Source: CAZMXI01 sp964570205 (lineage in GTDB: Bacteria; Planctomycetota; Phycisphaerae; Tepidisphaerales; Tepidisphaeraceae). From it: 7,177 nucleotides of DNA. A program made the translations under genes and the position numbers. Location: NCBI GenBank assembly GCA_964570205.1, contig CAZMXI010000216.1:1-7177 (forward strand), given 5' to 3'. Under the pieces are notes generated by a model that had not been told where the DNA came from, searched no databases, and saw only the letters and a list, made by a program, of their open reading frames with translations. Positions 6,067-7,177 of this stretch are shown here, one piece after another. Every line of letters begins with the position of its first letter. The first letter of the stretch is position 1.

Positions 6067-7110
6067 TCAATCCTCAAACGCGAAGTCGTCGTGCGTCATG
6101 ACTCGGGGCAGGCGGCGCACATTGCCATCCTTTGAGCAGAAGTACAATTCAGAATCAGACGGCGCGAAGGCGTTGCCGTCCGCCCAGAATGCGTAGAACG
6201 TCTCATGGGCGTGGAGGGGCTTGCGCACGTAGGTATGATTCCGGCCGCTTTCGACGGGGAAGGTCTTCATCTTCCACCATGTCGATCCCTGGTCGCGGCT
6301 GATGTGCATTGCGATCTGGCCGCCGGTGCCGTGTGGCTGAGGACCGGGTTCGGTAGGCGCGATGATGCGCCATAGGCCGTCGGGTTCGATGTACAGCGAT
6401 CCGTGGTCGTAGTTGTGATCTCCCGGCACGCACGACCGACGCTGCCAATCGTTGCCGGTCCAGCGGATTGTCTCCCATTGCCGCGGGCCGGCGGAGGGAC
6501 CCGATTTGTACCCCTTGCTGGTCATGTACAGCATTACTGGCCGGCCGTCGCGGTCAAAGGCCAGATCCTTGAGGTAGACCAGAAGTCCTTCAGCATGGAA
6601 GTCGTGGACGAGGGCAGGGTTCTTCACCTCTTTGAGGGGCAGTTCGACCTCGGCGCCGGCGGCGCTTCTCCATGTGCGCCCCAGGTCGTTGGTCTGGATG
6701 TAGTAGATGTTGGTTCGGGCGTTCAGACCCACGGGCTCGGGATGATAATCCATCGCCGTCGCCACGATGTTGCCTTGCGCCCAACTGATCTGATATGAGC
6801 CCAGGCCCAGCCGGATCAGGGGCTGCGGTTCGGACCACTTGCCGCCATCGCGCGTGGTCGAGAAATGTATCCAGCGGTGGTTGCCCTGGTAGCGCGTATG
6901 GAGCCAGAGCATTCCCTGATCCGGCACCCACCAGGGTTGCGAATAGGAGAAGTTGTCTTCGCGCACGGGCAGGAATGCATCGATCGAGTGGGGCCGAATA
7001 CTCCGGTAAATGTAGGACTTGCCGCGGGTCGGGTCATCCTTCGAGACTTCATAGCCAGTGCCGTGGGAATTGCAGAAGATGTAGATGAAGCCTTCGGCAT
7101 CCATGGCCAT
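6067..7110 (-). CDS. BNR/Asp-box beta-propeller protein (5' end missing)
   Basis: The 347 visible residues form much of a sialidase-like beta-propeller resembling the 'BNR repeat-containing family member' group (BNR_4-like). Two perfect Asp-boxes are seen, TNDLGRTW (140-147) and SRDQGSTW (271-278), plus a degenerate one, TTRDGGKW (85-92). Many blade-type phrases such as FDRDGRPVMLY and IEPDGLWRII occur. I could not find the FRIP motif or the arginine triad of true sialidases, so enzyme activity is uncertain; polysaccharide binding or breakdown is the usual guess for relatives. The ATG at 7110 is probably not the true start: there is no signal peptide, and codons directly upstream continue the conserved-looking text (PTEATHYNPT) to a stop at 7167-7165. 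The N-terminal blade and the export signal appear to be missing. It converges on the coiled-coil gene. Confidence 0.85.
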   Translation of the reverse strand: MAMDAEGFIYIFCNSHGTGYEVSKDDPTRGKSYIYRSIRPHSIDAFLPVREDNFSYSQPWWVPDQGMLWLHTRYQGNHRWIHFSTTRDGGKWSEPQPLIRLGLGSYQISWAQGNIVATAMDYHPEPVGLNARTNIYYIQTNDLGRTWRSAAGAEVELPLKEVKNPALVHDFHAEGLLVYLKDLAFDRDGRPVMLYMTSKGYKSGPSAGPRQWETIRWTGNDWQRRSCVPGDHNYDHGSLYIEPDGLWRIIAPTEPGPQPHGTGGQIAMHISRDQGSTWWKMKTFPVESGRNHTYVRKPLHAHETFYAFWADGNAFAPSDSELYFCSKDGNVRRLPRVMTHDDFAFED

Positions 7111-7177
7111 CGTGGGGTTGTAATGTGTTGCCTCAGTCGGAATTGGAGAAGCGGGCCATCGGCGTTACACCTATACT
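7111..7177 (-). pseudogene. Likely 5' continuation of the BNR gene, broken by a frameshift
   Basis: In the BNR frame, about 18 sense codons lie upstream of the 7110 ATG before a TAA (7167-7165), with no ATG, GTG or TTG among them. A second frame is open to the window edge and reads YRCNADGPLLQF. One extra base within about 7138-7150 would join it to PTEATHYNPT of the BNR frame, giving continuous and plausible propeller text. Either the contig edge has a one-base error or the gene is truly broken. Too little sequence is present to decide. Confidence 0.4.

Overview
The window is about 7.2 kb of GC-rich bacterial chromosome from a draft assembly, with one 10-N gap. The gene content suggests an aerobic Gram-negative-type bacterium: haem A synthesis for an aa3-type oxidase, a lipobox lipoprotein, a Sec-exported coiled-coil protein, and a BNR/Asp-box protein. 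A planctomycete (Phycisphaerae-like) is my best guess. It rests on the style of the COX15-like CtaA, the mixed use of Shine-Dalgarno sites and the BNR protein. It is an inference, not something shown by a marker gene.

Left part (1-3106, all minus strand). A compact operon reads ctaA (haem A synthase, COX15/CtaA), then ctaB (haem O synthase), then the ATPase of an ABC-2 type exporter. Gaps are about 42 and 31 bp. The start of a further gene, possibly the permease, may run off the left edge. CtaB farnesylates haem B to haem O, and CtaA oxidises haem O to haem A for cytochrome oxidase. The role of the ABC exporter here is unknown, but its position links it to oxidase biogenesis.

Middle part (3107-5123). 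A TPR lipoprotein gene diverges from ctaA and is followed by a plausible rho-independent terminator. On the minus strand lie a 37-residue single-pass membrane microprotein with its own Shine-Dalgarno site and an RRM-type RNA-binding protein. The RRM gene is interrupted by the 10-N gap. The reading frame shows that the true gap is not 10 bases, and most likely 2. The 445-bp divergent region upstream of the RRM gene holds two short dyads, one weak promoter candidate and no convincing extra gene.

Right part (5124-7177). A secreted, highly charged coiled-coil protein has three copies of a roughly 30-residue helical repeat and an Arg/Asp/Glu-rich tail. It converges on a BNR/Asp-box beta-propeller gene across a 37-bp gap that contains a perfect 7-bp hairpin. 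The BNR gene lacks its 5' end. The upstream frame is interrupted near the contig edge in a way that looks like a one-base deletion.

I see no CRISPR array, insertion sequence, tRNA or rRNA, and no clear new defence or biosynthetic system. The most novel items are the microprotein and the repeat-bearing coiled-coil protein.
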